From Welwitschia mirabilis (taxonomy: Eukaryota; Gnetophyta; Gnetopsida; Welwitschiales), in contig JBOZIK010000001.1 in assembly GCA_051453625.1 (NCBI GenBank), positions 285,840,974 through 285,904,973 on the forward strand: a DNA stretch of 64,000 bases, written 5' to 3'. The notes under the pieces were generated by a model. The model saw only the letters and a program-made list of their open reading frames with translations. It ran no database searches and had not been told where the DNA came from. Position numbers and translations under genes: made by a program. Every line of letters starts with the position of its first letter. Positions within the stretch are counted from its first letter, which is position 1. Shown here one piece after another: positions 10,515-23,844 of the stretch.

Positions 10515-11902
10515 TGTTAGTAAAATCCTAGTTTTGATTATTCTACTTATCAAATGTAATGTATCTAATTTGTAGACAAAAAAAATTGAAAAACACTAAA
10601 TTCAAAATAGGGATTAATCTAATAAAACCTCAATTTTCAAAGTGCATATAATATTCAACTAAAAATTCATAAACATAGATATAATTAACTAAAAACATTT
10701 ATGTTGAATATGTCTATATATTAAAGACATCTAGACTAAATCTAAGTTTTTCATAGGAAAATATGTCTATCATGACAAAGATGTTTATACCAGACTAAGA
10801 AGCTGAGATAGGTGAAAGACATATAGCAAATTAAAGATATCTATACTACTTCAACTAATTGAAGATGTCTATAGAATTTAAGACATCTATGCTAAACTAA
10901 AAAAAGTATTATAGGTAAATTATACTATGATAAACTATTTACATTCCAATGAATCAAGTAATTTTTATTTATTAAATTCATGATATCTAAGGATTAGATA
11001 TATAATAGTCCAAATCTCATTGAAATCTAGGAAATTTAATCAAAGATGTCTTTTAGGATGAAGAAGTCTACCTAAAAGAGATGTCTACTACATCAAAGAC
11101 ATCTATCATGAATATTAACAAAAAAATAAAATAACCATTAAATAATCCAAATTATTTTTTTAAATTTGTTGCATGGAATTTAAATGTTTTTTAAATGGCT
11201 AATGTACTAGAGCAAAGGAAAATAAGACATCAAACATATAGAAGTGTAAAGAAGAAGGGTTATTAATAAGGGTGATTGGTACTACACATAAAGATTTCTA
11301 TAACCTTGATGAAAAGGACCATTTTCTAAATAGATTGCTTGATCATTATCTCTTTTAAATGTTCCTCACTATGATCTTGAATACTCTTGCATGACTAAAG
11401 CTAGAGTAATTTAAAACATTCCATCAAAGTGATAAATTTTAGAGTTGTTATTTTTTTTGTTAGCATTGTTTATTGGCATGTCATTATAGGACTATTAGAT
11501 TTTTGAATTCATTCTTTTTATTCCATTAATTATTATTATCTTTATGATTCCTTGCTTGTGATTTTAAATTATAAGAAACTCCTTACATAAGTTTGCTTCT
11601 TTAAGTGCTTGTAAGCATACTTTATTTCTTTCTATATTGTAATCCTTGAAGGGAAGAAAGTGCTATCTTATAAGGAGTTTCTCATTTTTATATGAGATTG
11701 GTGATACTTAAAAACCACTATTTTTTAGATTAAGGATTTCTAAAGATATGAAGAAAACATACCTTCTATGGGTGGATGTACCTAGGTTGGATAACTGTGT
11801 TAATTTAGTAAGGTTTTTATTATGTATTTTTATTTGATTTTAGTGCTGATTTTTTATTAGTAGATCTAGTTCACCTCTTTCCTATGAGTTTAATAATCCT
11901 CA
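10515..11902 (+). mobile_element. 3' LTR of copia element A
   Basis: This LTR of about 1.39 kb starts TGTTAGTAAAATCC. The 3' boundary is less sharp, near GTTTAATAATCC at 11899. It is homologous over its length to the split LTR of copia element 4 (26187-27344 plus 52798-53030): matching start, the 'GTGATTGGTACTACACA' block (11270 and 26972), 'AAGCATA' block, and end 'GTTTAATAAT'. The block GGATGTACCTAGGTTGG (11772-11788) is typical of Sirevirus-like LTR 3' ends and recurs on the minus strand at 16565-16581. The copy carries many AGATGTCT/AGACATCT words. It is uninterrupted, and so shows the target site of element 3 unfilled. Confidence 0.8.
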
Positions 11903-12029
11903 TCTATCCCAAAGTTATCTTTTTTCAATTTCATTTATAAAATTTAAACATAATACCTATCTATAAAAATATATTTGTCTTTCATGGTTGAAAAGGTTAC
12001 GAAGATTTGCTTATTGCTACTTCAAGAAA

Positions 12030-14620
12030 TTAAAAGCCTTCTTAAGAAGTAAAAATAAATAATTATTCTTATTTTTTTAATTCTTACAACAAACCTAGTA
12101 TGCATCATAATATCCAACTAGATTAAGGTTTAAGTCCTTTAAATACTAAAGATTCCAATGCAAGGTTCTTTTCAAATAATGAGGAACACTTTGAATAATT
12201 TTAATATGAAACTAAACATTAATTAAGAAAAATCCTAGTCCTATTAGCTGAGATAACATATACTTTCAATCATATATTCATATATTTTCCAATATACTTT
12301 ATTACCTTAAATATCTTTATCAAACTTACCATCTAATGCAATAGATATCCTCTTTTCCTTAACATCTTTAAGATTGTACTTCTCTAATTGGTTTTTAATA
12401 TACTTGATTTATGATGCAAAATTTCCTTTCTTTGTTTAATTTTCCTATATCTTCAAAAAAATTACATAACTCATCCATGATTTTCATCTTAAATCTCTAC
12501 TATATAAGAGTAGAAAATTCCTTATACAAGATTTGTTAATGGAATTAAAAATTTTATCATCAATATAAATAAAAATAATAATAAAATTACAATTAAATAA
12601 TTTTATAAAGAGAATCACATATAATATTCCTCTCTTAAATCCATTATTTAAGATGTGTTTTAACAATCACTCATACATAGATCATGAGGCTTGTATAACT
12701 CCATATAAATTTTTCTTCAACTTGTATACATAATTAAAATGATGTAAACTAGTAAAATACTTAATTTATTTGACTTATAACTTTTCTTAGATTACATCAT
12801 TAAGCAGAATACTCTTTAAATCCACCCAAAACAAGGTAAATGTATCATATTAAGAAGAATTTAGAAGCATGTAAATGAATTTCATTTAAGTCACGAGTGT
12901 AAAGGTCTCTTCAAAATTACTATTTTTTACATTAATTAAATCCCATTGTTTCTTCCATTACATTGTTTCTTCTCATCCTGATAGCTTATTTTATTTTATC
13001 TAAAAAGATTCATTTTGTTCTAATGATTGATTTTTCAACTAGTTTAGGAATTAATTTGCATTCCTTACACCTCTCCTGAATTAATTTCCTACTTCCTATA
13101 TGATACACATGCAATTCTCATAATTTTTCATTTGTTAAAGTTGTTTAATTTTTCTTGTAAGAGATAACAATTACAGACATATAGTTAACTATCATATTCT
13201 TTTCTTTTCTCTACCATAGGAGATTCTAATCATCATATGAGAGGAATTTCCTTTCTAAAACTTATCATCTTTAACAGATATGGTATTTTTCAAATTTTCT
13301 CCTTAGTATCATTCTCTAATTAATGCTCCATTTTATTGGTAAATTTTTGTCTTATTCTTATATTCATCATACAAGAAAACATTTTAAGAATTACTATCTT
13401 TTATGATAATATTAATGATTTCTTCTACAATCAGAGTTATTTTGTTAAAAATCTCTAGGCCATTCTAATTATAGAATAACTAAGAAAGATATCTTTATTA
13501 GCTTTATGATTAAATTTTATTAAATGATTTTTAGAATTTAAAATATAGAATCTAGAACTAAATACATTTGAGTATTTTACTAAGGTTTTCTTAGCATACT
13601 ATATTTCATAAGAATCCTTTGTTATGAATTATCTTTCTAATACTTAATTTGATACAGAGCCTGCAAGGTTGATGGATTTTTCTAAAAGTGATGTGATATC
13701 TGTTTATTATAAAGAATTGTTCTTACATTTCATTTAGCTATCTATTCTAATGTTGTAAAACCCATTTTGTTTTGGTATTCTATAAGAGAATTTGATGTTT
13801 AATGTTGTACATATTGCAAAAAGATTTAATTATTCATGTTTTAATTATTCTTCATTGGTAATGTAGATTGATTTAATGAAATATAGCTTTTCATTTTTTA
13901 TTCTAATATAAATCTTAGAGAAATGATTAAATTATATTCATGTAAATCAGGAAAAATAATTAACTATAATAAGGTAGCATCTTATCTTTCAAGACTTTTA
14001 GTTTAAGAGGATCATATAATATCCAAATAAAAAATATTTAAAGACAGGAAGTAGATATGAAATTATTCTTGCCACATCATTTTCTTGTTTATTTTTCTTT
14101 TAAAAAGCATCACATACATAATAATTAAAGTTCTTAAGTTTGGATAGGCCTATTACTAGCTCTTTTAAAGTAAGCATATTCATTAGGTGCATGTCCACAT
14201 GACCAATTTTTATATACCATATCTTTTGCATCACTAGTGGTAATAAGTAAAGACATGAAAATTTTATTATAAATACCATGCATAAATTTAACATACATAA
14301 TGGATTTCCCTTTTATAGTAAATAAAACTTTATTAGAGTTGGGCTATTTAGTAGTATAAACATTTTTAGTAAATGTAACTTTAAAGTTAGCATTACATAA
14401 TCAATTAAGTAAATTATTTTCTAAACCTTTAACATAAAAAATACATCCTTTACCTATAGTAAGTTTCTTTCTTTTATATTATTAATACCTTTAATGGAAA
14501 CCTTTGTGTTATCTCTAGATGTTATGCTACAATTGTCTTACTTAATCATGGGTGTCTAATGTAATTTATCCTTTGTCATGTGGTAAGAGAACCTACTGAA
14601 AATGTACCTTGGGTTTTTTT
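12030..14620 (-). pseudogene. copia element C pol remnant (protease to RNase H)
   Basis: This is a second copia polyprotein, on the minus strand. Reading from high to low coordinates: the protease region with YVKGLENNLLN and NFKVTFTKN (about 14350-14450), GAG-pre-integrase (KIGHVDMHLMNMLTLKELV, 14130-14215), the integrase C-terminal block (KNHLIKFNHKANKDIFLSYS, near 13480-13540), RT ending in the catalytic YIDD (12556-12567), then ERKFCIINQVY and the RNase H approach with LHWNL..LKDLNLNLVGYYDAY (about 12110-12180). It stops near 12030 without the terminal TKPLS block, so it is truncated. Many stops replace Gln codons. It belongs to the same superfamily as elements A and 4 but is a separate copy. 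Confidence 0.85.
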
Positions 14621-16445
14621 TCTTTTTTACACTATACATAGTATCATTTCAATAATTAATATTTTTTCTAGCTTTTTAAAGCATTCATATCAACTTGATT
14701 CTTATCTACATAGAATTTCTATCTAATCTATTATCCTTTTAAATAAAGTTGGTAACATAATAATATATAAATTTTCAAAAAAACTAATACTGAAAATGGC
14801 CTTTATGATTATAATAGTAGCAAAGGTTTTTTTTTTGGCCCCTTCTCTTGGTAAATGCTCAAACTTGATATGTTATTCCATTTAAAAATATGCTATTAAA
14901 TCTAATGTCTAATGCTTAATAAGCTTAAGTTCCAGTTATATAAATTTAATTATACCTTAACCAATAATAATGTTTAAGGTTTTTCTGAATTGGTTGAAAT
15001 GTTCTAGTCTTCTTAAAACTATTTTAATCCTATTTCAAAAAAATTATCTCACTTGTTAGTTTTTCAATTTCAGTATTTAGGCTAAGTTTTTACTTATTAA
15101 CTTAAAGTAGGAATATTTATTTTCTCATAGGAAAACTTCTAATGATGAATTATTCTCTTAAATTTGGGACATGTTTTTTGTAATTTCATCAATTATTTTA
15201 AAATTAAATCATACTTCTATTGTATTAAATAGTTACCTTTTTCATCATTTAAAATGTCATCAACCTCATAAGTATAGAAGTACTTTTTTAAAATCTTTTT
15301 TAGCTATATGTGCTATAGCTATGTATAAGGCATAATACTTCAGGTCATTATCTTCAATTATTTATTCTTCATTCACATCTTCATCATTAGTTCATTTAAT
15401 GTAAATAGGATCCTTTTTCTTTCCATATTTGTTTTATGCTTTATTTTATAAGTATTTTGAACTAGATCATTGAAAGGAAAGTTGTTCTTATCCATTAAAA
15501 ACATATTAATATAATTTTGTAATATAATTATTTAAATAAGAAAAGGGAGATTTACCTTTAAAATTACCTCTTGATTATGGTTCAACTAATCTTTATGATT
15601 TCTTTCTTCTTGTCTCTTTATGAAAAAAGTATTTTGATTTTTTTTTTTAATGAAGACTAGGTTATCATCATCTTCAACATGATTCTTATTAACCTTAGAC
15701 TTGTTTTTTTCTTTTATAAAATTGATGGTCATAAAAAGCCATTTCATTTTAATGAAATTAATTTCTTCTTAACCATGTCATGTTCTATGAGATTTGTTTT
15801 AGATGTAGTCATTGACTATGTGGTTTTTAAATATTATAGTATTACAATATCTTAACTCCTTCATGATTATTATTTTAAGTTTATGTTTAGAAATAAAGTA
15901 TCTTACCTTTTTTTGGTTGAATTTGCATTATAGTGATCTTCACTACTATCTTAAATAGCATTAACAACAATGTTAACTCTTCGAGGGTACTGGTGAATGT
16001 GTTTACTTTTGTTATTTTTAAGTTTAAGTTGATTTATCAAGATAATGAGTTTTTATTATTTTGTAGAGAATGTCCATTATTATGTTATCTTTAGGACATC
16101 CTATACTTCTTTAACTATTTTGTGTTTTAGCTACTCAGTTACACTCTTTATTTAGAAGGAGTATAAAACATTGTAGTCTTTTCTTTGAGTCATATATATG
16201 TTTTTTGATCTCCTTGTTTCCATTTTGATCTTGATTTGATTTGAATCAGATCCATGCATGCAAAATTCATGAAAATCTATGTATGATCTAATTATTCACC
16301 TAAATAGCATTTCAAACTTCAAAATTAAAAATGGTATGTATTCCTACATAATTGTCTCTTAAAAGACACAGTTTATGCATTGAAAAGAGGAAGGTTTAGA
16401 AATTAATGATTTCTTCATGGTTCCCTTGGGTCATAAATCCCTTAA
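14621..16445 (-). pseudogene. copia element C gag and leader, badly decayed
   Basis: By position this is the gag part of the minus-strand copia element, between protease and the 5' LTR. Fragments such as MTQRKDYNVLYSF and KIVKEV*DVLKITY (about 16080-16190) fit the helical repeats of the copia gag family (Retrotran_gag_2). I could not find an intact CCHC knuckle or a clean primer-binding site. Confidence 0.5.
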
Positions 16446-18290
16446 TAAGCTAATCAATATCTAATACTACTTAAGGAATTAAAATTAAATAAAACTAGTC
16501 TATTAAATAAAAATATACATTATGAATGAAACTAAAATGAATGTACTAAGATAAAATGGTTTCCCAACCTAGGTACATCCGCTTTAAGATGATGAAGTTC
16601 TTGTACATCTATAGGTATTATTCCTTGAAAAATGTATTTTTAGTATCACCATAAATCTTACAAGGTTTTTATTACAAGAAGGATATCTCCTCAAGACTGT
16701 GCCCATAAGTCCTTAGGTTACAACATAAAACAACTTGAAATCCCTATCCAAATAACTGTATAATCCTCTTAGAATCAAAAGATCTATTTGAATGAAAAAT
16801 GTAAATAATCCACACAATGAAGGATAGTATCTTCCATTTAATTAAAATGGTCACTTATAACTCTAAAATATAAGAACCTAGTGAGAGATAATCCTTTTGT
16901 AAAAAATAAGATAGTATATAATAAGAATCACCTAGGTTTAAGATGAAAGAAATATTCATACTAAAAGAAGTTTAGTATCTGAATCTTAAGTAATGAATAA
17001 GATCTTACAACATGAATAATGGACCCTAGCTATATTAGATTCTTCTCTCATCTTTTTTATTTCAAATGCAAGTGTCAGTAATGGTTGTAGGTCTAGGTCT
17101 TAAAGGTTGTACAAGAATTCTTTATTTTAAATTTCATGCTCTTATTTATTTTATTTTCATTTGATAAGTGTAAAAGGTTTTTATTACCACTACATTTATT
17201 CATGTAAATGTTATTAATACTACTACCTCTTCATGTCAATGCTTCTTTCTTTTTCACATAAACTTCATAGTAGAAATTTTCTAGAACTTTAGGTGTCTAT
17301 TATGGCTTAACAAATCTTTAAAGTCGTAGACATATTTTATTACCTTTCTTACATTTACTGCAAATATATTTTAAATTATTAGAAGTCTTGCTTTTTGCTA
17401 TAAACATATTTTGAGTGAAAAATGCATTCGTTCTAGAGAAAAGAAGTTCTAATTTTAGTTTTTATGATTAAGACATGTTTTAATACTTCCAAACATCTCT
17501 TTATTATTCCTATTTGTTTATTTAAATGTCTTTTCATTCATGGACATCTATTTTTTTAGATAGATTATATAACTATAGATTCTAAATATCTTTAACATTA
17601 TAAATGTCTTTTAAGTTCTTATAAGTCTTATAGAAAGTCAACATTTACTAACATTAGAGACATCTATCAACTATAAAAAGGTTCTCTGAATATCTAACCC
17701 CCAATAGAAGGTTTGTTATAGATGTCTGCTTAGTTGTAAGTATGTACTATAAATTCGTTTGCACTTAGTTAAGACATATTTTTAATGTGTAGATGTCATC
17801 TATTAGACTACTTGTCAAATTTATAAAAACTTTTTCAATCTATAAGAAGTATTATGTGCATTCTCTAAATTATGGCTAAGATGTATTCCATAATGTATGG
17901 ATCTTATGTTACACTTCTTTTATGTTTTAAGTCTATAGCTATCTTTCTAATCTTCAAGATGTATTACATGGATCCTTCAACTTTCAACCAAGATTTCTTT
18001 CATAATGTAGATTTATTTTAATTTTTTTAACATATTTTAACTATTTCAAATATAGTTTACACTTCTTTTCTTTTGTAACTATCTTAACTTTTATAAAATT
18101 TAAATAACTTTATATTAGTTATATTTTCATTTAAATAAAAAAGTTGATTCTGATGAAAGACATCCAGTATTTTTGGAGATGTCCACTCTATTAGAATATA
18201 TCTATTTTCTTCAAGATGTCTTTGATGAATTTTAATTTTTTTTTTTCTTTACATCATAACAAAATTTTGAACATACATTAGATAAGTTTT
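16446..18290 (-). mobile_element. 5' LTR of copia element C (boundaries approximate)
   Basis: Read on the minus strand, the downstream end carries GGATGTACCTAGGTTGG (16565-16581), the same block as in LTR 10515-11902. The upstream part is full of AGACATCT/AGATGTCT words as in the other LTRs of the family. The outer end near 18290 and inner end near 16446 are estimates, because the termini are decayed. Confidence 0.55.
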
Positions 18291-18399
18291 ACATAATGAA
18301 AACTAAAAATCTCAATACCAACCACTAAAAAGAGATTTTATACACTTAAATATATTAAGGATGAGAATAATTCTAAAGATATATTTTTGGATGGATTTT

Positions 18400-19420
18400 A
18401 CTATTACAAAAATTTGAGATAGAGTTTAAGATTGATAAAGGTGTAAAAAATGTTATTGTTGATCATATATCTTTTACTTTATCTTCTTCTCCTTCATTTC
18501 TAAATTCTTTACCTATTAATGGTAGATTTTTAATGATCATTTTTTAGCTTTATAATTAAAACCTTGGTATTTTAATATAGATAATTATCATGCTATGCAT
18601 AGAATATTTGAACATGGTAATACTCCAGAATAAAAGTATTCTTATGTGAGATAGATAAATATTTCTGAAATGATCCTTATCTTTTTATATATTATAATGA
18701 TTAAATCACTAATAGATGCATCCCACACTTTAAAGTTATAAATGTTATGAAAGGTATACATGTTGGTATTTATTAACTTTTTTGTATACAAATAAAGCTG
18801 CTCATAAAATCCTCAAAACTAGAAGTTACTAAGCATTTTAGCAAAGACAAATATGATGTTCTTTCTTGTATTTTAGTTATCAAACATTTTAACATATGGA
18901 GTATATACTTTACAAGACCATGATGTCCATTTTTTTGTTATCTTTATATCTTTGTTTATGTTTATTATATAACTAAGAGTTATAAATCTATTTTAACTAG
19001 AATAGATGATGCTAGAGTGGTTGTCATGTTATTAAAAAACATATTTTATTTCAAGTTGATCATTTGAAATCTATTATTAGTTATGAAAGTATCCATTTTT
19101 GAAATTATAAATAACCTTATTAAGGAATGCAATATCCTATATAAAATTATATTTCTTATCATCAACAAATCAATGATTAAATAAGCATTATCAACGTTGA
19201 ACTGAAGATAATTTTGTGAAACATAATTAATGGTAATAGAAAATATTGGTTGCTCTATCTTAAATATATTCTTTAGGCCTACTACACTACTTATAAAACC
19301 TCTATTACCAAAGCATGAAAGTTTCCTATTGAAATAGAACCATAGCCTTAATAAATCTTTATAACTTCTAGAGATTAAATTTATGAACTTGGAAAAATTA
19401 TAAGTAAATCCTGTGAGAAT
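18400..19420 (+). pseudogene. Athila-like RNase H end and integrase remnant
   Basis: The plus strand shows the RNase H exit (GVKNVIVDHIS, 18445-18477), the linker before integrase (LKPWYFNIDNYHAMHRIFEHG), and integrase core fragments around YITKSYKSILTRIDDARVVV (18968-19026). This pattern (…D.VSKWVEA…T.DARVVV…LK) is typical of Ty3/gypsy integrases of the Athila/Tat group. Further fragments PKHESFLLK*NHSLNKSL (about 19305-19360) fit the GKACHLPVE..H.A..AIK region. Frames shift repeatedly. A 125-codon open frame on the opposite strand (19046-19423) is antisense to this and not a gene. Confidence 0.65.
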
Positions 19421-19449
19421 CACTATAATAACAAAAAAAAAAGAATGAA

Positions 19450-19591
19450 AAAAGTATTTAATCCTAGTGATGAGATTTTGTTATGTAGTTTATGCTTTCA
19501 TTTATTTGCTTATAATATTCTTAGAAAAGTATTTAATCCTAGTGATGAGATTTTGTTATGTAGTTTATGCTTTCATTTATTTGCTTATAAT
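19450..19591 (+). repeat. exact tandem duplication, period 75 bp
   Basis: Two identical copies of 67 bases (19450-19516 and 19525-19591, starting AAAAGTATTTAATCC and ending GCTTATAAT) are separated by the 8-base spacer ATTCTTAG. Identity contrasts with the heavy decay around it, so it is either recent or an assembly duplicate. Confidence 0.95.
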
Positions 19592-21879
19592 TTATTATCT
19601 AATTAAAGTAAGTAATTTAAAGTTTAAAAAATATTTCATATAGGCCTGTCACTCTCCTAGATTCAGTTATTAAAAAATCTTTCAAAGTCAATGAACAAAT
19701 GATAAAGTAATACAATATGTTTGTTACTTCTTAAATCACTTATTATAAAATTTTTAGTTGTATATAATTTCTTTGAATTTTTATTTTTATTATATTAAGA
19801 CAATATATAATAATAAGATTCTAAAATTCATGTAAGTTAATAAAATGCTTGGGTATCATTAAGTAATATTATTAGTATAAGTTTTTTTTTTAATAAGGGT
19901 GTATCTACTCTTTTCTTTCCGTGGTATCAGTATGTATAAAAATTTATTATTTGCATGTCATTGTGGTAAGTTATTTTAATGATATCATATCTTGCATTTT
20001 TTAATCTTTATAATTGCTGGTATTGAATTTGATGATTTGTTTTAATGTTTTTTTTTTTAAATAAAGTACATCACCATATGAAAAATATTGATTCTAAGAA
20101 TTCATGAATCTATAATTAGGTAATTTCTTAAGAGGCATAATTCTGAAAACTACTGGTTATTCTACTTGGATCATATGTAACACACCACTTCTTTGGATTT
20201 CATGCCTTTTATTGAAGTATGTAACATGGAAAAACAATGTGCATTTCCAACTATGTAAAGGGTGAAGTCATAGCTCAGTAGATTTGGGTTTCAAGGTAGA
20301 TAGAGATTAGTGTCCACATGCTTCATGATATGTAAAACTTTGATGTATTAATGTGCTTTCTATTTTAAATTAAAAATCAAACTAGAAAGATATTCCATAA
20401 GGAGGAGGAGAATATAATTCTTTGTACTATAACTATCTATGAGCAATGGAATCCATCATTATGGAAGGATATGTGATGAGTGAAAGATTCCAATAAGAGT
20501 TACCTTATCTAGTGGATATGGAATATGTTGCATACTATGTTGGCTAAAGCCATTTTTAGCCTTGCAGTTTAAGTAGTGAGTAATCTTTTATTATTTATAT
20601 TTTTATTGAAACTTATATTAATATGTTTTTCTATAATACCATTTTCAACATTCATATTTTTTTATAATTAGTGATATTGTTACATAATAAATATTAGGAA
20701 ATCCATTTTGCAAATGAAATTATAGTAGAGAAACTTTGTCACACACGATGCTACTATTATTTTTCCATTTAGGCCAAAAATCCAAAGTTCTCTCAAGCCA
20801 TCAATCATTTCATATGAATTAATGCTTCTCTCTTTCCTTTATTTCATTTGTATTGGTCAACTTTGTAGGTTATATTTTTTCAATTGGCACTTGTATTGTG
20901 TTAGGTCCAAAGCTTATTTCTTCTTTTCATACCTATCTTAGTTGTTGTCTTTGTTTACTTTTTTCTCATGTCATAACAGACCTTTAATGGTATCCTTTTA
21001 CAATCATTATTTGAGCAAGGTTAGCTTCTCTTAAATTCTTCTAGTTGTCTTTATGAAAATTATAAAGCAAGCTTGTTAATTAAGTCTTCTCTAATAAGAT
21101 GAAACTATTTTTCCTAGGCTTTCAATGTTTTTCCACTTTTACTATGGAAGGGTATGCCCACCTTAAAAGTGAGTTACTCTTTATAATTAATAAATCTATG
21201 TCCTTCCATTGTTATTAAAGTAGGACAAGTTAAGTCAAACTACTATGATTGTCTTCAATTTTATTATACATCCAAAGTATGATTCTCATGAGTTATCATT
21301 ATATTCTATATAAAACATTAAATGTAATAATAGTAATAATATCATCATATGAGTTTATCAAACTTTTATTTCTCAACTCATGGGGCATTAAACAAACTTG
21401 TCTTTTATGTTGCACTTTTTCTTAGATGAAAATATTTAACTATCATCAATTTATGCTTGTTGGAACTTGTGAAAAACATAAACATTTTTATTTTTAGGTA
21501 TAAAAATAATTATTCTAAATTTTTATAAATTAATATAAATAAATACAGTTATCAAGTTAAGAGTGTAGGCCTTCAGTTTGTATTAGATGGATATCTTGAG
21601 AATATTCATTTGAAAAGCACTATGATATACCTTTTGATAAAACCTCTTTTCCCTTGATTGTGCTTCCCATAGTATGATAATTCACTTTCTTTGCAACTAC
21701 ATTTTATAGTTAGTGAAATATTTTCATAAGGCCATCTCTGAAAAAAGCTAAGTAACATAACTTGATTAATTCATCAATCAGAATTAGCTAAAAAATTTAG
21801 CATAAAATACAATTATAAATTTTAGCTGGATCAAAAGCAAAAACAATAAATAGTATGAAATCACTTGTGCCTTATTATA
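19592..21879. other. AT-rich DNA, no gene seen
   Basis: No long frame or family motif is recognised on either strand. It may be the post-integrase region of the preceding Athila remnant. A 9-base match to the copia primer site (TGGTATCAG, 19922-19930) is not enough to call an element. Confidence 0.5.
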
Positions 21880-22180
21880 ATACAATATGTTATCTTGTAT
21901 GTATAATATTATATTTCATTTTATTATATGCATAATATTACATTACATTATATTATTTCATTGCATATGCATAATGTCATATATATATCTATATATATAT
22001 AAAATATAACATAACATAATAATATATTATATTTCATCTATACATTATCTTTTTTTATTTTTCATATATGTTTTATCACATATTACATCATAATATATTA
22101 TACTAGACATATATTATATTATATTATATATGTGATATTATATTAGCTTATATTATGGAATTTCATATGTATAGTACTAC
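21880..22180. repeat. low-complexity ATATT/CATAAT-rich tract
   Basis: A simple-sequence tract built from words such as TATATTATATT and GCATAATATTACATT, with alternating TA runs at 21978-21998. Confidence 0.7.
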
Positions 22181-23014
22181 ATGTATATATTATAAAGAGG
22201 AAACACGTTTTATTCTTAGAAATATATTACTATTAGAAGTAGATTACATTATTAAATATGTGTTTAGATAAGATTGAATACTTATGTTTAACTACTTGGA
22301 TAATGATGTTACTATAATTATCTCAATAGAAAACTTTCTTATACTTAGTTACTTAGTCACTAATGTTTATTAAATCTTAGATGTTATTGGATGTAATAAT
22401 TGACATTCATGTTTCTTCTAGTATGATGTCATAGAATTATGTATGTATAGTGTATTATACAATGATGCAGGTTTACCACATCTCTCCAATGATCATGATT
22501 GCTTTTAGTATTCTTAGCACTTCTAGGTATGTATCCTTAAATATAATTTCTTACATGTTCATGCATATGAATTTAATATTTCAAATATTTATTTGATATC
22601 TTACACATAAAATGATATAATAATATTGAATATTCTCTAATGCTCATTAAAATAACTTGACATTCAATTAGTTGTCTTATCTTTAAATTTCTATAGTGCA
22701 AAGTATAAGGATACTAATCAATTAATTAGTGACATGCGAATTATTTCTTTTGGTATTTTTATACAATTTATATATTTATATATTAATAGATTTTTTACAT
22801 TATGTTATAAAAGGAAGAACGATGAGGTACCTGCCGAAATGGCATGTGTGTATTAATCATATTTTTGCATGAGTTTACTATAATGACATTTGATTATGAT
22901 ATATTCCCTCCCATTGTCTTCCACCAAGATGTTATAATGAGATATGAGGGGGGTCTCTTATGCTTAGTAATGGAGGATTACTAGTGGATATTTTGACTAA
23001 GTGACTAGGGGATT
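22181..23014 (+). other. AT-rich DNA, possibly the 5' part of the LTR-like repeat
   Basis: No coding signal is seen. It lies upstream of the 23341-23844 repeat and could be its U3 region, but no second copy is available in the window to prove this. Confidence 0.3.
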
Positions 23015-23047
23015 TACTATATATATCTATATATATATATATATATA

Positions 23048-23134
<87 letters not shown>
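23015..23134 (+). repeat. compound microsatellite (TA)n(AC)39
   Basis: A TA-rich run to about 23054 passes through TCT into 39 uninterrupted AC dinucleotides (23057-23134). The His/Thr and Cys/Val frames across it are meaningless translations of the repeat. Confidence 0.97.
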
Positions 23135-23138
<4 letters not shown>

Positions 23139-23340
23139 TGGGAAAAAACACATACACACACATTCTTAAGTATCCATATATCTGATTTGTGTTAATATAC
23201 ATATTTATTATCATCATTTATGCATTATAATTTCTTAATAGGATTGAATGTTATAATATCGAGAGTTCTTGACTAACTACCTCTTATACTTTTACATATA
23301 GTTATTATGCATATGTACATATATTTATGTGTGAGATCTA

Positions 23341-23844
23341 TTAATATTTATTTGAATATTAAGTTCTTACATTATTCTCTACATTGTTTCATGCCTAGGA
23401 TTACCACATTCCATTGATACAAATCACTTTAACCTATCTAATACTCATGCCTATTGGTGGAGATTAGAATGAGGTCTAAGATAGAACTACATGTGATTTT
23501 AACTCCTATGAATGAGGATTACGTAAGGGTGGCTGCTTAGCTATTTGTGCAATCAACCACTTAAATACAACCCACACACTTCCTTTATGTGCTCTTAATC
23601 AAGATTTCTATTTAAGCTTAGGATTAACTGTGATATTAGTTAAGTGGGGTATCATCACATAGTTCACTTGACATGAATCCTATAGATAACTAAGAGATGT
23701 CTTTCAATTGTAATCTAAATTATTCTATTGAAATGTATAGTCTTAACATGTAAATTATTGTACTATAATCTAATTAATTTCATTTTAAAAAAATTATTTT
23801 TCTTTTAGTGCTTTTAAGTTCAATCCAAAAATTAGATCATGACA
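23341..23844 (+). mobile_element. LTR-like dispersed repeat, copy 1
   Basis: This segment recurs on the minus strand at 63521-64000. Shared blocks are TTTGAATATT at the left, TTAGAATGAGGTCTAA(G/C)ATA, ACTACATGTGAT, GAGGATTAC, AAGATTTCT, TATCATCACATAGTT and AAGT(T/C)CAATCCAAAAAT(T/G)AGATC. The right end GATCATGACA finishes in CA. Several chromovirus (gypsy) LTRs end in a similar GGGTCGTGACA, which is the only clue to its family. The full 5' extent is unknown. Confidence 0.55.

Noticed and set aside
19046-19423. 125-codon open frame on the minus strand
   Set aside because: It is antisense to an Athila integrase remnant and has no motif of its own; AT-rich chance frame.
19922-19930. TGGTATCAG, a possible copia primer site
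   Set aside because: Only nine matching bases with no LTR end before it and no gag after it; such a match is likely by chance in 64 kb.
23001-23217. Open frames of His/Thr or Cys/Val repeats
   Set aside because: They are translations of the (AC)39 microsatellite and flanking TA run.
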